Part shown: positions 10,526-19,266 of the stretch, one piece after another
How positions within the stretch are numbered: the stretch's first letter is position 1
Layout of the letters: each line of letters starts with the position of its first letter
NCBI RefSeq assembly: GCF_014174515.1
Contig: NZ_JACJUG010000021.1
Location: 32,363-96,362 of the forward strand
Reading direction: 5' to 3'
Source: Mitsuaria sp. WAJ17
Lineage (GTDB): Bacteria > Pseudomonadota > Gammaproteobacteria > Burkholderiales > Burkholderiaceae_C
DNA: 64,000 nt
Made by a program: the position numbers and the translations under genes
Notes under the pieces: model-generated
Seen by the model: only the letters and a program-made list of their open reading frames with translations
Told to the model about the DNA's origin: nothing
Databases searched by the model: none

Positions 10526-10546
10526 GCTGACCTTGGCCTTGTCAGC
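10526..10546. promoter_or_regulatory. Inverted repeat in the qor/exporter divergent gap
   Basis: GCTGAC and GTCAGC, 9 bases apart, form a perfect 6-bp inverted repeat. The flanks CGCCG and GCGGCG extend it with one unpaired base. Its position between two divergent start codons makes it a possible operator, but no regulator is linked to it. Confidence 0.35.
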
Positions 10547-10618
10547 GCGGCGACAAGTTGCTTCCGCTATCGTGCCAGCCTTTGCACCCTTGTGCCGCAT
10601 GCCGGACCGTGACCTCCC

Positions 10619-11524
10619 ATGAAGCTCAGCCCCAAGCTCGCCCTGATGCTGACCCTGCCGCCCCTGATGTGGGCCGGCAATGCGGTGGTGGGCCGCTGGG
10701 CGGCCGGGGCCATTGCGCCGCTGACCCTGAATTTCCTGCGCTGGCTGCTGGCCTTCCTCGTCCTGCTGCCCCTGGCCCGGCCGCTGTGGGCCGAGCGTGC
10801 TGCCCTGCGCCAGCGCTGGCGCTACTTCGCCCTCACGGGCTTTCTGGGCATGGGCTGCTACAACGCCCTGCAGTACCAGGCCCTGCATAGCTCCACGCCG
10901 CTCAACGTCACCCTGATCGCGGCCAGCCTGCCGCTGTGGATGCTGGGGGTGGGCATGCTGCTGCACGGCGTGCGGCCGGGCCACCGGCAGTTGCTGGGCG
11001 CCCTGCTGTCCCTGCTGGGCGTGGCCCTGGTGCTCAGCCGCGGCAGCCTTCAAACGTTGCGCGAGGTGCATTTCGTCGATGGCGACCTGCTGATGCTGCT
11101 GGCCGTTTTCAGCTGGGCGGTTTACAGCTGGCTGCTGGCGCGGCCGCCGGCCCACATGCAAGGTGAGCAGCGGCCCCACTGGGACTGGGCTTCCCTGCTG
11201 ATGGCACAGCTGGTCTTCGGGCTGGGATTCGCGGGGGTGTCGGCCGGCGCGGAGCAGCTGCTGTCGACACAGCCCGTGGCGTGGGGGTCAGGTCTTGCCC
11301 TGGCCCTGCTCTACGTGGCGCTGGGGCCCTCGCTGCTGGCCTACAGATGCTGGGGACTGGGGGTGACGCAGGCCGGGCCGGCCGTGGCCGCCTTCTTCGG
11401 CAATCTCACGCCGGTGTTCGCGGCGCTGATGTCGGCTGCACTGCTGGGGGAATGGCCCCAGTGGTTCCATGGGGCGGCCTTCGCGCTGATCGCGGCGGGC
11501 ATCGTGGTGTCCGCGCGCCGCTGA
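10619..11524 (+). CDS. EamA/DMT-family transporter
   Basis: A 301-residue inner-membrane protein with ten hydrophobic segments, the two-repeat layout of EamA exporters. The first repeat begins LTLPPLMWAGNAVVGRW and contains LTLNFLRWLLAFLVLLPLA. The second contains VFSWAVYSWLLAR and ends GPAVAAFFGNLTPVFAALMSAALLGE, the typical last-repeat signature. The substrate cannot be read from sequence; family members export amino acids or other small metabolites. The gene is divergent from qor and convergent with the CsgG-like gene. A 16-base motif that recurs elsewhere in the window (GGGGTCAGGTCTTGCC) falls inside the coding region at 11284-11299. Confidence 0.85.
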   Translation: MKLSPKLALMLTLPPLMWAGNAVVGRWAAGAIAPLTLNFLRWLLAFLVLLPLARPLWAERAALRQRWRYFALTGFLGMGCYNALQYQALHSSTPLNVTLIAASLPLWMLGVGMLLHGVRPGHRQLLGALLSLLGVALVLSRGSLQTLREVHFVDGDLLMLLAVFSWAVYSWLLARPPAHMQGEQRPHWDWASLLMAQLVFGLGFAGVSAGAEQLLSTQPVAWGSGLALALLYVALGPSLLAYRCWGLGVTQAGPAVAAFFGNLTPVFAALMSAALLGEWPQWFHGAAFALIAAGIVVSARR

Positions 11525-11630
11525 GCGGACTTCCAGCGCCTGCAGCTGCCAGCCTGCCCAGCGCCATGTCGCTGTCATGTTCTGGCGCCGCTGAGCCGGG
11601 CGCCGGGCAAGGGTAGAGCGGGGCTACCGC

Positions 11631-12938
11631 TTACTGGCGCTGGCCGCCGAAGCTGCCAGAGGGCGTCGAGCGGTGGGCGTAATGCCAGGTGCCGCTGAGG
11701 GCGCCGGTGTTGCCGTCCAGGAAACCCTGATAGACGGCCGAGCCAGCCGAGCCGGAGGCCGTCATGTTCATGCGACCGCTGGCAGCCACGGTGCCGCTGA
11801 CGCTGAAGGCACCCGTCTGGTTGGAGACGCCGCCACCGCTGACCACGCCCATGCCGCCGGCACCGGGCGTGACCACCACATTGAAGGTGCCCTGCTCGGG
11901 CCCCGCGAAGGAGCCAGCGAAGGAACCGAAGATGCCCGTGGCCGCGGGCGGCGTGCTGTTGACCGGCAGGGGCGCGGCAGAGACATGGCCGCCGCAGGCG
12001 CCCACCAGAGTACGCTGAACCCAGCCGCTGAAGTTGGCGGCGTCCACATAGACGAAGCCGTTCTTGACCTCGCCCGACGCGATCAGTTCCTCACCCTTGG
12101 GAATGGAGGCCACGACCTTGGCGTCCCTGGCCGCGTTGGCATAGGCCTTGACGTTGCCGATCTTGGGGCAGAGGGTCTGGCCGGCCGGCTGCGGTGCCTC
12201 GGCCTTGGTCGAGGCTGCCGCGTTGGCGTCACCGGCGGCACTGCTGGTGCGAATCAGATTGGGCTGGTCGCGGATGGTCTTGACGATGGTGTTGTAGTTG
12301 TCCAGGAAGCTGGCTGCCACCATCTTGCCCTCGGGCGTGCTGGTGTAACCACCCAGGCCCACCAGGGCCCCGCCATAGCCCCAGCCGCCAATGCCGAAGT
12401 CGGTCTTGGTGGCCTTGCCCTCAGCGGCGGCCACCTGGATGCTGGAACGCACATCGGCGATCAGCAGACTGGTGGAGGCCTCGCGGAACTTGAGGTTGCC
12501 GGCGATGGCGCCGAACACACCGCCCACGCGGCCCAGCAGCGCGCCACCGATGCCCCCCGTGGTCGAGGCACCGACCTGCACATTGGGCGTCATCACGAAG
12601 TCCGCCGCCTGCATCTGGCCCTTGCCCACATTGGATTCCTGGCGCAGGTCACCGCCCTGGGCCAGGGCGCGCTCCTGCTGCAGGTTCTGCATGGCCACCC
12701 CGCGTTCGACCACGTCGAAGCAGCCCGACTGCTGGACCATCATGCGCAGCAGCGCAGAAGGCGAACCCAGGCCGTACTGCGACAGGTGGCTCCAGCCCGC
12801 CTGCGGCTCCGCCACGGCCATCACGCCCAGCTTCTGGTTGCACTTCTCGACCTGCGAGCTGGTTTCTTCGGCAAATGCAGGCGCCAGGTGCAGGCCTGCC
12901 AGGAGGCCCGTCAGGGCCAGGGCGATCTTCGATTTCAT
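11631..12938 (-). CDS. Secreted CsgG/HfaB-like protein with SH3-like domain
   Basis: A 435-residue exported protein. A signal peptide (MKSKIALALTGLLAGLHLAPAFA, cleavage after AFA) begins it. Residues about 30-210 resemble the CsgG/HfaB curli-secretion family: MMVQQSGCFDVVERGVAMQNLQQER, then MQAADFVMTPNVQ, a Gly-rich hairpin GGIGGALLGRVGGVFGA and REASTSLLIADVRSS. After a linker, about 250-310 reads as a bacterial SH3 domain ending GWVQRTLVGACG. A Gly/Ser-rich C-terminal beta segment closes it. CsgG proteins form outer-membrane secretion pores, but no curli subunit or CsgE/F gene is nearby and there is no lipobox Cys, so the role is open. The start was moved to the ATG opening the signal peptide. 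Confidence 0.7.
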   Translation of the reverse strand: MKSKIALALTGLLAGLHLAPAFAEETSSQVEKCNQKLGVMAVAEPQAGWSHLSQYGLGSPSALLRMMVQQSGCFDVVERGVAMQNLQQERALAQGGDLRQESNVGKGQMQAADFVMTPNVQVGASTTGGIGGALLGRVGGVFGAIAGNLKFREASTSLLIADVRSSIQVAAAEGKATKTDFGIGGWGYGGALVGLGGYTSTPEGKMVAASFLDNYNTIVKTIRDQPNLIRTSSAAGDANAAASTKAEAPQPAGQTLCPKIGNVKAYANAARDAKVVASIPKGEELIASGEVKNGFVYVDAANFSGWVQRTLVGACGGHVSAAPLPVNSTPPAATGIFGSFAGSFAGPEQGTFNVVVTPGAGGMGVVSGGGVSNQTGAFSVSGTVAASGRMNMTASGSAGSAVYQGFLDGNTGALSGTWHYAHRSTPSGSFGGQRQ

Positions 12939-13042
12939 GGGAATCCCATACCTCCGCAATTGGTGCCCGGATCGCTGAAGGATCAAGGGCGGCGCATTGT
13001 CGCCAAGCCATGCCGGCTTGCGCGAAGCGGTCATTGTGAAGG

Positions 13043-13059
13043 CGTTACCGGCGGTAACG
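13043..13059. promoter_or_regulatory. 17-bp palindrome, possible operator
   Basis: CGTTACCG-G-CGGTAACG is perfect over both 8-base arms. It lies about 105 bases upstream of the CsgG-like gene and about 50 bases after the end of the SDR gene. It has no T tract, so an operator is more likely than a terminator. Confidence 0.45.
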
Positions 13060-13111
13060 ATCTCCCCAATCCGTGGGGCCAGTGGACCCCGTGGGCTCAG
13101 CACGCACCGAC

Positions 13112-13900
13112 TCAGAAGGTCCCTGGATAGGCGCCACCGTCCAGCAGGATGTTCTGGCCAGTCAGGTAGCCCGCCTGCGCGCTGCAGAGCATGGCGCAGA
13201 TCGCGCCGAACTCCGCCGCCGTGCCGAAGCGCCGGGCCGGGATGCCCTGGGCTCGCTGCTGGCGCACCTGATCCAGCGCCTGCCCGCTGCGTTCGGCGCT
13301 GGCCGCCATGGTCTTGCCCAGGCGTTCGGTGTCGAAGGCGCCGGGCAGCAGGTTGTTGATCGTCACGTTGGCGCCGGCCAGGCGCGGCTGGCGGGCCAGG
13401 CCCGCCACGAAGCCGGTCAGGCCCGAGCGCGCCCCGTTGGACAGGCCCAGCACGTCAATAGGCGCCTTGACCGCCCCCGAGGTGATGTTGACCACCCGGC
13501 CGAAGCCGCGTGCCGCCATGCCGTCCACCACCGCCTTGATCAGGGCGATGGGCGTCAGCATATTGGCCTCCAGGGCGGCCAGCCAGTGCTCGCGCTCCCA
13601 GTCCCGGAAATCGCCGGGTGGCGGGCCGCCGGCATTGTTGACCAGGATGTCGAGCTGCGGCGCGGCCGCCAGTGCGGCGGCCTGGACCGCAGGCAGGCTG
13701 ATGTCACCCACCACGCAGCGGATCTCCTGCCCCGGATGCGCCTGCCGCAGCGCCGCAGCGGTGGCCTCCAGCGCCTCGGCGCCGCGCGCATTGAGCACCA
13801 GGTTCACGCCCTCGGCAGCCAGGGCCTCGGCGCAGCCGCGCCCCAGGCCCTTGCTCGAGGCACATACCAGAGCCCAGCGGCCCTTCAGTCCCAGATCCAT
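13112..13900 (-). CDS. SDR-family protein with atypical active site
   Basis: A 262-residue Rossmann-fold protein of the short-chain dehydrogenase family. The nucleotide loop reads ASSKGLGRG instead of TGxxxGxG, NNAG is kept (ILVNNAGG), and the active-site stretch is NITSGAVKAPIDVLGLSN with no YxxxK: the Tyr position is occupied by Leu/Ser and the Lys by Arg (NGARSGL). This fits a known divergent SDR subgroup annotated as beta-ketoacyl-reductase-like that departs from both motifs. A strong GGAGG lies 7 bases before the ATG, inside the end of the preceding transporter gene 4 bases away, so the two are probably one operon. Its substrate, and whether it is still a dehydrogenase, are unknown. Confidence 0.85.
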   Translation of the reverse strand: MDLGLKGRWALVCASSKGLGRGCAEALAAEGVNLVLNARGAEALEATAAALRQAHPGQEIRCVVGDISLPAVQAAALAAAPQLDILVNNAGGPPPGDFRDWEREHWLAALEANMLTPIALIKAVVDGMAARGFGRVVNITSGAVKAPIDVLGLSNGARSGLTGFVAGLARQPRLAGANVTINNLLPGAFDTERLGKTMAASAERSGQALDQVRQQRAQGIPARRFGTAAEFGAICAMLCSAQAGYLTGQNILLDGGAYPGTF

Positions 13901-13904
13901 ATCA

Positions 13905-14816
13905 TCACCTCCATCGATTCAGCAGCAGGATGCCACCCAGCACCAGCACGGTCCCGCCCAGCACGCCAGTCGTCAAGGGCTCGTCCAGCAGCCAGGCGCC
14001 CAGGGCGATCGTCGCCATGGGCCCCAGCATGCCCGTCTGTGCGGCCACCGCAGCGCCCAGACGCTCGATGGCCAGCATCACCAGCAGCACCGGCGCAAAG
14101 GTGCTCAGCACCGCGTTGAGCACCGACAGCTGCAGCACCGCCGCCGGCACCTGCGCAATGGCCCCGGGACCGCGCAGCAGCAGGTACTGGCCCACGCACA
14201 GCAGGCAGGCCACCGAGGTCGCCAGCCCGGTCAGGCGCATGGCGCCCAGGCGGTGGACCTCCTCGCCACTGAAGAGCAGGTACAGGGCATAGCTGATCGC
14301 CGAGCCCAGCACCAGCAGCGCGCCCAGCCAGACATGCTCGCCCTGCCAGTGCAACTCCTGCGCGAAGACCCACAGCACGCCCGCATAGCTGATGGCCAGG
14401 GCCGCCCCCTGGCGGGCGCCCACGCGGCGTCCCAGGAGCAGCCAGCCCAGCAGCAGGACCAGGGTGGGGTTAAGGTAGAGAATGAGGCGCTCGAAGCTGG
14501 CACTGATGTAGGCCAGGCCGGCGAAGTCAAGGAAGCTGGCGAGGTAGTAGCCGCTGAAGCCCAGGCCGATCACGGCCCACCAGTCCCGACGGGTCAGGGC
14601 CGCCCTGCCCCGCCCGGCCCACCAGGCCAGCCCCAGGAACAGGGGCAGCGCGAAGAGCATGCGCAGACCCAGCAGGGTGATGGCGTCGGCCCCGTGACGG
14701 TAGCCGAGCTTGACGATGATGGCCTTGCCCGAGAAGCCCAGGGCCCCGAGGCTGGCCATCAGCAGGCCGATCCAGGCGCGTCGAGGGGGCGCCGGATGCG
14801 GCGTTGAAGACTGCAT
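13905..14816 (-). CDS. EamA/DMT-family transporter
   Basis: A second ten-segment DMT exporter of 303 residues, only distantly like the one at 10.6 kb. The first repeat has LGALGFSGKAIIVKLGYRHGADAITLLGLRML, a family-typical entry. The second ends VAAQTGMLGPMATIALGAWLLDEPL...LVLGGILLLNR. It is followed after 4 bases by the SDR gene, whose ribosome binding site lies in its last codons, so they are likely co-transcribed and the exporter might handle a substrate related to the SDR reaction. That link is inference from position only. Confidence 0.85.
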   Translation of the reverse strand: MQSSTPHPAPPRRAWIGLLMASLGALGFSGKAIIVKLGYRHGADAITLLGLRMLFALPLFLGLAWWAGRGRAALTRRDWWAVIGLGFSGYYLASFLDFAGLAYISASFERLILYLNPTLVLLLGWLLLGRRVGARQGAALAISYAGVLWVFAQELHWQGEHVWLGALLVLGSAISYALYLLFSGEEVHRLGAMRLTGLATSVACLLCVGQYLLLRGPGAIAQVPAAVLQLSVLNAVLSTFAPVLLVMLAIERLGAAVAAQTGMLGPMATIALGAWLLDEPLTTGVLGGTVLVLGGILLLNRWR

Positions 14817-14913
14817 TGGGCCATTCTAGGAAAGGCCCGGCAAAGGCGTCTGCGCAGGGGCTTCGCGAGTGGCCGAGGCTGCGGCCGGCCACGGCGAAGC
14901 GCTCAGGCAACGC

Positions 14914-16128
14914 TCAGGCGGCAGGCCGCGCGGCCGGGCCCGAGGCCAGCAGGCGCTCCATCAGCTCGCGCACGCTCTTGATCTGGTCGCCAAAGGGCAG
15001 CGAGCCGGCACCGCGGAAGAACAGACCCTTCTTGATGTCGCCACGCAGGGCGGCGGCCAACTGGTTGTCGATGCAGAACTGGCCCCAGTCCTTGAAGCCG
15101 TCGCGCAGGCCGCACTGGGCCAGGCAGTCGAAGGCCTTGGTGCAGCGGCTCTTCACGTGGGCCACGGCCTGCAGCTTGTGCTCGATCTTGAGGTAGGCCT
15201 TGAGCCATGGCGTGCCCACCGCACGCGCCGGCAGGCCGGCGACGCTGGTGAACTCGACCATGTCCTCGTCGCGGGCCTCGGCGAGCACGCGCTTGAATTC
15301 GTCGGAGGCATCGCCTTCCTGAGTCACCGCGAAGGGTGTGCCCAGCTGCACGGCGGCCGCACCCAGGCCCTGCAGGCGCTGGATGTCTTCATGGGTGCGA
15401 ATGCCGCCGGCAGCGATCAGCGGGATCTCGCGCTCGATGCCGGCCTTGCGGAAGAAGTCCAGGCATTCAGGGATGACGCGGTCGAAGTCGAAGCGCTTGT
15501 CGTTGAGGTCGCTGATGCGGGCGGCGCCCAGGTGGCCGCCGGCCAGACGCGGATGCTCGATCACGATGGCATCGGGCAAGCGCTTCTTGCGCTCCCATTT
15601 CTTGACGATCAGCTGCACGCCGCGCGAGTCGCTGAGGATGGGGATCAGCAGCGCCTTGGGATGGTCCTGGGCCAGGTCTGGCAGGTCCAGGGGCAGGCCG
15701 GCGCCCACCACCACGGCGTCAATGCCGGCTTCCAGAGCGCGCTTGACCGAGGTGGCGTACTCGCTGACGGCACGCATCACGTTGAGCGCCACCAGCCCGC
15801 GGCCCTGCGAGCGCTCGCGGGCGCCGGCGATCTCGCGGTCCAGTGCCTCGAGGTTGGCTTCATTGATCTGTCGCTTGGCTTCCTCGCCGGCATTGAGGCC
15901 CTCGGTGCGGGCCATGAGGTCGGCGTGATGGCGACGCAGGTCCACCGAACTGAGCGTGCCCACGCCGCCCAGGGCCGCGACGGTGCCGGCCAGCTTCTGG
16001 GCGCTGACGCCCACGCCCATGCCGCCCTGCACAATCGGCAGCAGCTCGCGTCCGCCAAGCGTCAAGGGCTTGAGGCCACTGGTTTGCAGGGCCGGGATCA
16101 GTTGGGCGTCGATGTGGGCAGAACTCAT
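14914..16128 (-). CDS. Nitronate monooxygenase / NAD(P)H-dependent flavin oxidoreductase
   Basis: A 404-residue FMN-dependent TIM-barrel enzyme of the nitronate monooxygenase (2-nitropropane dioxygenase) family. Visible features are the FMN-loop LPIVQGGMGVGVS near residue 35, DAVVVGAGLPLDLPDL, IVIEHPRLAGGHLG, and the phosphate-binding PLIAAGGIRTHEDIQRLQGLGAAAVQLGTPF region. The C-terminal extension holds several Cys (KSRCTKAFDCLAQCGLRD). It would oxidise toxic alkyl nitronates, or act as an enoyl-type reductase; the family is broad. The start was set at the MSSAHIDAQ ATG because the upstream frame is Arg/Pro-rich and shadow-like. It lies upstream of the exporter-SDR pair on the same strand. 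Confidence 0.85.
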   Translation of the reverse strand: MSSAHIDAQLIPALQTSGLKPLTLGGRELLPIVQGGMGVGVSAQKLAGTVAALGGVGTLSSVDLRRHHADLMARTEGLNAGEEAKRQINEANLEALDREIAGARERSQGRGLVALNVMRAVSEYATSVKRALEAGIDAVVVGAGLPLDLPDLAQDHPKALLIPILSDSRGVQLIVKKWERKKRLPDAIVIEHPRLAGGHLGAARISDLNDKRFDFDRVIPECLDFFRKAGIEREIPLIAAGGIRTHEDIQRLQGLGAAAVQLGTPFAVTQEGDASDEFKRVLAEARDEDMVEFTSVAGLPARAVGTPWLKAYLKIEHKLQAVAHVKSRCTKAFDCLAQCGLRDGFKDWGQFCIDNQLAAALRGDIKKGLFFRGAGSLPFGDQIKSVRELMERLLASGPAARPAA

Positions 16129-16524
16129 GATGTCTCGCTTTGGACTTGGGCGGCCCGGGTCCGTCCGGGCGGACGAACCTGGGACACGGGCTGGTGCAGC
16201 GTAGGCCCTGCCCCCTGGCCTCGCCTTGATACGCATCATGTTTCCCCCGCATTTCCGCACCGCCCCGCGCCACCCAGACGCCGACGGATAGGGGTTTCCC
16301 CGTGGGCCGCGAACCTTTCGGCCGGGCAGGCCGGCATCGCGTGCGGCCACGCAAGACCTGGCCCCCGGCGCCCTGGGCAGCCTGTCACGCTGGCGCCGCA
16401 AAGCTGGAGACAGCCCCGGTCAATCGGGCACATAATCCGCCCAGCATGGCGAGGGCAAGGGCCCCGCCATGCGGGCCGTCCCGGCTAGGGGCGCTGTCGT
16501 TGGACACAGGGGGAGAGCCTGTCC

Positions 16525-18090
16525 TTGAGACTGTTCCAGAGCTCCTTGCGCAATGCGGTCATCCTCGCACTCGGGGTTGGTCTGCTCGTGCCCACCAGCC
16601 TCGTGCTGATGTATGACTGGCAGGCCTCGCGGCACACCGCGATGGAGGACCTGCGGCGTGACCTGGGCCGCACGGTCGAGGTGCTGGCGCTGTCACTGTC
16701 CGAACCCATCTGGCAGGTGTCGGCCGAGCTGGCTCAGCCCATGATCGACGCCCAGACCAGCGACCCCCGCTTCGTGCGCGTGCTGGTGATCGAGCCCAAC
16801 AACGCCCAGCCCTTCATCCAGATGCAGCGCCCGGACCCTGATCCGGACCTGACCCTCACCCTCACCCGCCCCGTCACCCGCGACGGCCGCGAGATCGCCC
16901 AGCTGACGGTGGCCATGAGCGCCGCGCCGCTGCTGGAGGCCAAGCAGAACGAGGCCTGGCGGGCTCTGGCGCGCTCGGTGGGCATCCTGACGCTGTCCCT
17001 GGTGCTCATCCTGGGCGTGATGCAACGCCGCGTCCTGCACCCCATGGACAAGCTCAGCCGCGCCGCCGAGGAGCTGGCAGCCGGTCGGCTGGACCAGCCC
17101 CTGGAGCTGCTGGGCGAGGACGAGATCGCTCGCGTGGGCATCGCGATGGAGCGCATGCGCCAGGCCCTGCTGCGCGCCTTCGAGGACCTGCGCGGCCATG
17201 CATCGACCCTGGAGGATCAGGTGGCCCAGCGCACCGCCGAGCTGACCTCCGCCAACAACGAGCTCACCATGGCCCTGGCCAACCTCAAGACTGCGCAGCG
17301 CGAGCTGGTGGAGTCCGAGAAGCTGGCTTCCCTGGGCCGCCTGGTGGCTGGCGTGGCCCACGAGCTGAACACGCCGCTGGGCAATGCCATGACCGTGGTC
17401 TCGGCCCTGGGCGACCGCTGGACCAAGCTGGACCAGATGCTGGCCGACAACACCCCCATGCGCCGCAGCCAATTGGAGGAGCTGGTCAAGGACACCCGGC
17501 GCGGCCAGGACATCCTTCAGCGCAATGTGCAGAAGGCTGCCGACCTGGTCCGCGACTTCAAGCAGGTCGCCATCGACCAGACCACCGACTCCCGCCGCGA
17601 CTTCGATCTCTCCCAGGTGATCGAGGACGTGCTGGTGATGGTCGAGCCCAGCTTCAAGCACACGCCCTTCAAGATCGTCACCGACCTCGCCCGCGAACTG
17701 GAGATGAGCAGTTACCCCGGCGCCCTGGGCCAGGTGCTCACCAACCTGCTGATGAACGCCCTCGTGCACGGCTTCGAGGGTCGGGACGAAGGCATAGTGC
17801 GCGTGTCCTGCCGGCCTCACGGCGACGATCAGGTCGAGCTGGTCGTGGAGGACGATGGTCGCGGCATGGACGCCTCCATCGTGCGCAAGATCTTCGATCC
17901 CTTCTTCACCACCAAGCTGGGCAAGGGCGGATCGGGCCTGGGCATGCACATCGTGCACAACATCGTCACCAACGTGCTGGGCGGGCAGATCGAGGTCCAG
18001 TCCACGCCCGGCCAGGGTTCGCGCATGACCATGTTGATGCCGCGCTCGGCACCGCTGCGCTCCAGCGCCGAGGACCTGATCACCCCCTGA
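16525..18090 (+). CDS. Membrane-bound HAMP sensor histidine kinase
   Basis: A 521-residue sensor kinase. TM1 covers residues about 12-32 and TM2 about 150-172, enclosing a periplasmic sensor of roughly 115 residues with no recognisable fold. A HAMP linker (VLHPMDKLSRAAEELAAGRLD) and a coiled coil (LEDQVAQRTAELTSANNEL) follow. The H-box LGRLVAGVAHELNTPLGN carries the phosphorylated His at residue 279. The ATPase domain shows LTNLLMNALVHG, VEDDGRGMD, IFDPFFTTK and GGSGLGMHIVHNIV. The likely start is TTG, because GGGGGAGA lies 8 bases upstream and the next ATG is inside TM1. No response regulator is adjacent, so the partner is unknown. Confidence 0.85.
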   Translation: MRLFQSSLRNAVILALGVGLLVPTSLVLMYDWQASRHTAMEDLRRDLGRTVEVLALSLSEPIWQVSAELAQPMIDAQTSDPRFVRVLVIEPNNAQPFIQMQRPDPDPDLTLTLTRPVTRDGREIAQLTVAMSAAPLLEAKQNEAWRALARSVGILTLSLVLILGVMQRRVLHPMDKLSRAAEELAAGRLDQPLELLGEDEIARVGIAMERMRQALLRAFEDLRGHASTLEDQVAQRTAELTSANNELTMALANLKTAQRELVESEKLASLGRLVAGVAHELNTPLGNAMTVVSALGDRWTKLDQMLADNTPMRRSQLEELVKDTRRGQDILQRNVQKAADLVRDFKQVAIDQTTDSRRDFDLSQVIEDVLVMVEPSFKHTPFKIVTDLARELEMSSYPGALGQVLTNLLMNALVHGFEGRDEGIVRVSCRPHGDDQVELVVEDDGRGMDASIVRKIFDPFFTTKLGKGGSGLGMHIVHNIVTNVLGGQIEVQSTPGQGSRMTMLMPRSAPLRSSAEDLITP

Positions 18091-18149
18091 GCCGGCCCAG
18101 CGCTGCCGCAGCACCCACGCTCGCACCGGCATGCATTGCGGGACCTGTC

Positions 18150-18169
18150 GAGGCCCCTGCGAGGGCCTC
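18150..18169 (-). terminator. Hairpin terminator between convergent genes
   Basis: GAGGCCC and GGGCCTC form a perfect 7-bp stem with a 6-base loop. The hairpin overlaps the stop codon of the leftward thioredoxin-like gene and lies 60 bases after the kinase gene. It has no T run. Confidence 0.45.
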
Positions 18170-19199
18170 AGTGGCCCTCGTTGCCCGCTTCCTGCTTCTC
18201 GGACTTCCTGCTGTCGTCTGAACCGGTGACGCGCTTGAACAGATCGCCCAGCTTCACCGTGGTGCGCGTCTTGCCGCCGGCCGCAGGCTCCCCCCCGATC
18301 GGCGCTGCCGCGCGATTCGCCATGCGGAAGTTGAGGTAGCTCTCCGGCAGGGGCTCGCGCCAGAAGGCGTTGCTGGCGCCCTCGGACAGCTGAGCGGACA
18401 GCTCCGCCGCGTCAGTGGCTGAGGTGTAGATCTGGCCGTTGCCCAGCAGCATGCGCGGGTAGGAGCGGCGCTTGAAGTCTGGGCCCAGTGTGGCGATGAG
18501 CGTCTCGATGTCGCGGGTGGACTGGTTGCCGAGATCGCAGCTGCCGGCAGGCAGGTTGCCATAGCTCAGGGTGGCCCGGGTCAGGGTGCTGCGCCACACG
18601 GAGGCATTGTCCTTGGCACACCAGATGTTGGCGACGGTCGACAGGTTGACGTTCTTGCTGTTGTCCAGCGTGGTCGGCAGCACGTAGATGTCGGCGTCGA
18701 TGCGGCTGTTCGGCGAGGCCAGCAGGCGCTCCAGCTTGATGCAGAAAGGGCAGTCAAACGCCGAGAGCAGCAGCACCTTGGTCCCACCCTTGCCTTGCTG
18801 CAGATGGATCAGGCGCTCGAAGCGGATGTTCTTGATCATGTCGCTGACCAGCACGCGCCGCTCGGCGTCGGACACAGGCTTGGCGCCCGCACCGGTCTCG
18901 ACGAAATCGGTGATGTCACGGCTGTTGGTGGGCATCACCAGCGAGGCGGCCTCGTTGATGTAGGCATGGCCCACGCCAGGCGCGCCCTCGCAGCGGTAGA
19001 GGCCGCGCACCACGGTCTCATTGATGGCCCCGGTGCAGACAGGCGGGCTGAACTGCTTCACATAGGGCGCGAAGTTCTTGCGCACCTCGGCCACGCCGGC
19101 CTGCGCAGGCCGCGCCACCAGCGTCATGCACAGCAGGCCCAGCAGGAGTGCGGGCCAGGCCAGGCCGGGGTGAAGATGTCGGGGATGCGGGAGGTTCAT
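18168..19199 (-). CDS. Exported thioredoxin-fold protein with CPFC motif (DsbC/G-like)
   Basis: A 343-residue periplasmic protein. After the start, a signal peptide with the hydrophobic core WPALLLGLLCMTLVA ends at RPAQA. The centre carries KVLLLSAFDCPFCIKLERLL, a CPFC redox active site in a thioredoxin-fold setting, and a later YPRMLLGNGQIY strand resembling the cis-Pro region. This fits thiol-disulfide isomerases of the DsbC/G type, although the N-terminal part lacks an obvious dimerisation domain. The C-terminal 50 residues are charged and probably disordered. ATG 19199 was chosen because GGAG precedes it. The next gene upstream also encodes a secreted protein, so a two-gene unit is possible. 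The substrate is unknown. Confidence 0.65.
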   Translation of the reverse strand: MNLPHPRHLHPGLAWPALLLGLLCMTLVARPAQAGVAEVRKNFAPYVKQFSPPVCTGAINETVVRGLYRCEGAPGVGHAYINEAASLVMPTNSRDITDFVETGAGAKPVSDAERRVLVSDMIKNIRFERLIHLQQGKGGTKVLLLSAFDCPFCIKLERLLASPNSRIDADIYVLPTTLDNSKNVNLSTVANIWCAKDNASVWRSTLTRATLSYGNLPAGSCDLGNQSTRDIETLIATLGPDFKRRSYPRMLLGNGQIYTSATDAAELSAQLSEGASNAFWREPLPESYLNFRMANRAAAPIGGEPAAGGKTRTTVKLGDLFKRVTGSDDSRKSEKQEAGNEGH

Positions 19200-19266
19200 G
19201 CCAGCTCCATCAAACAGGAAGACGAACGCCCCGGACAACCCCGGGGCAAGGGATGTGCGACCAGGA

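Noticed and set aside
15338..15928. Other frames within the nitronate monooxygenase gene
   Set aside because: Ser/Arg-rich shadows of the clear enzyme frame on the opposite strand.
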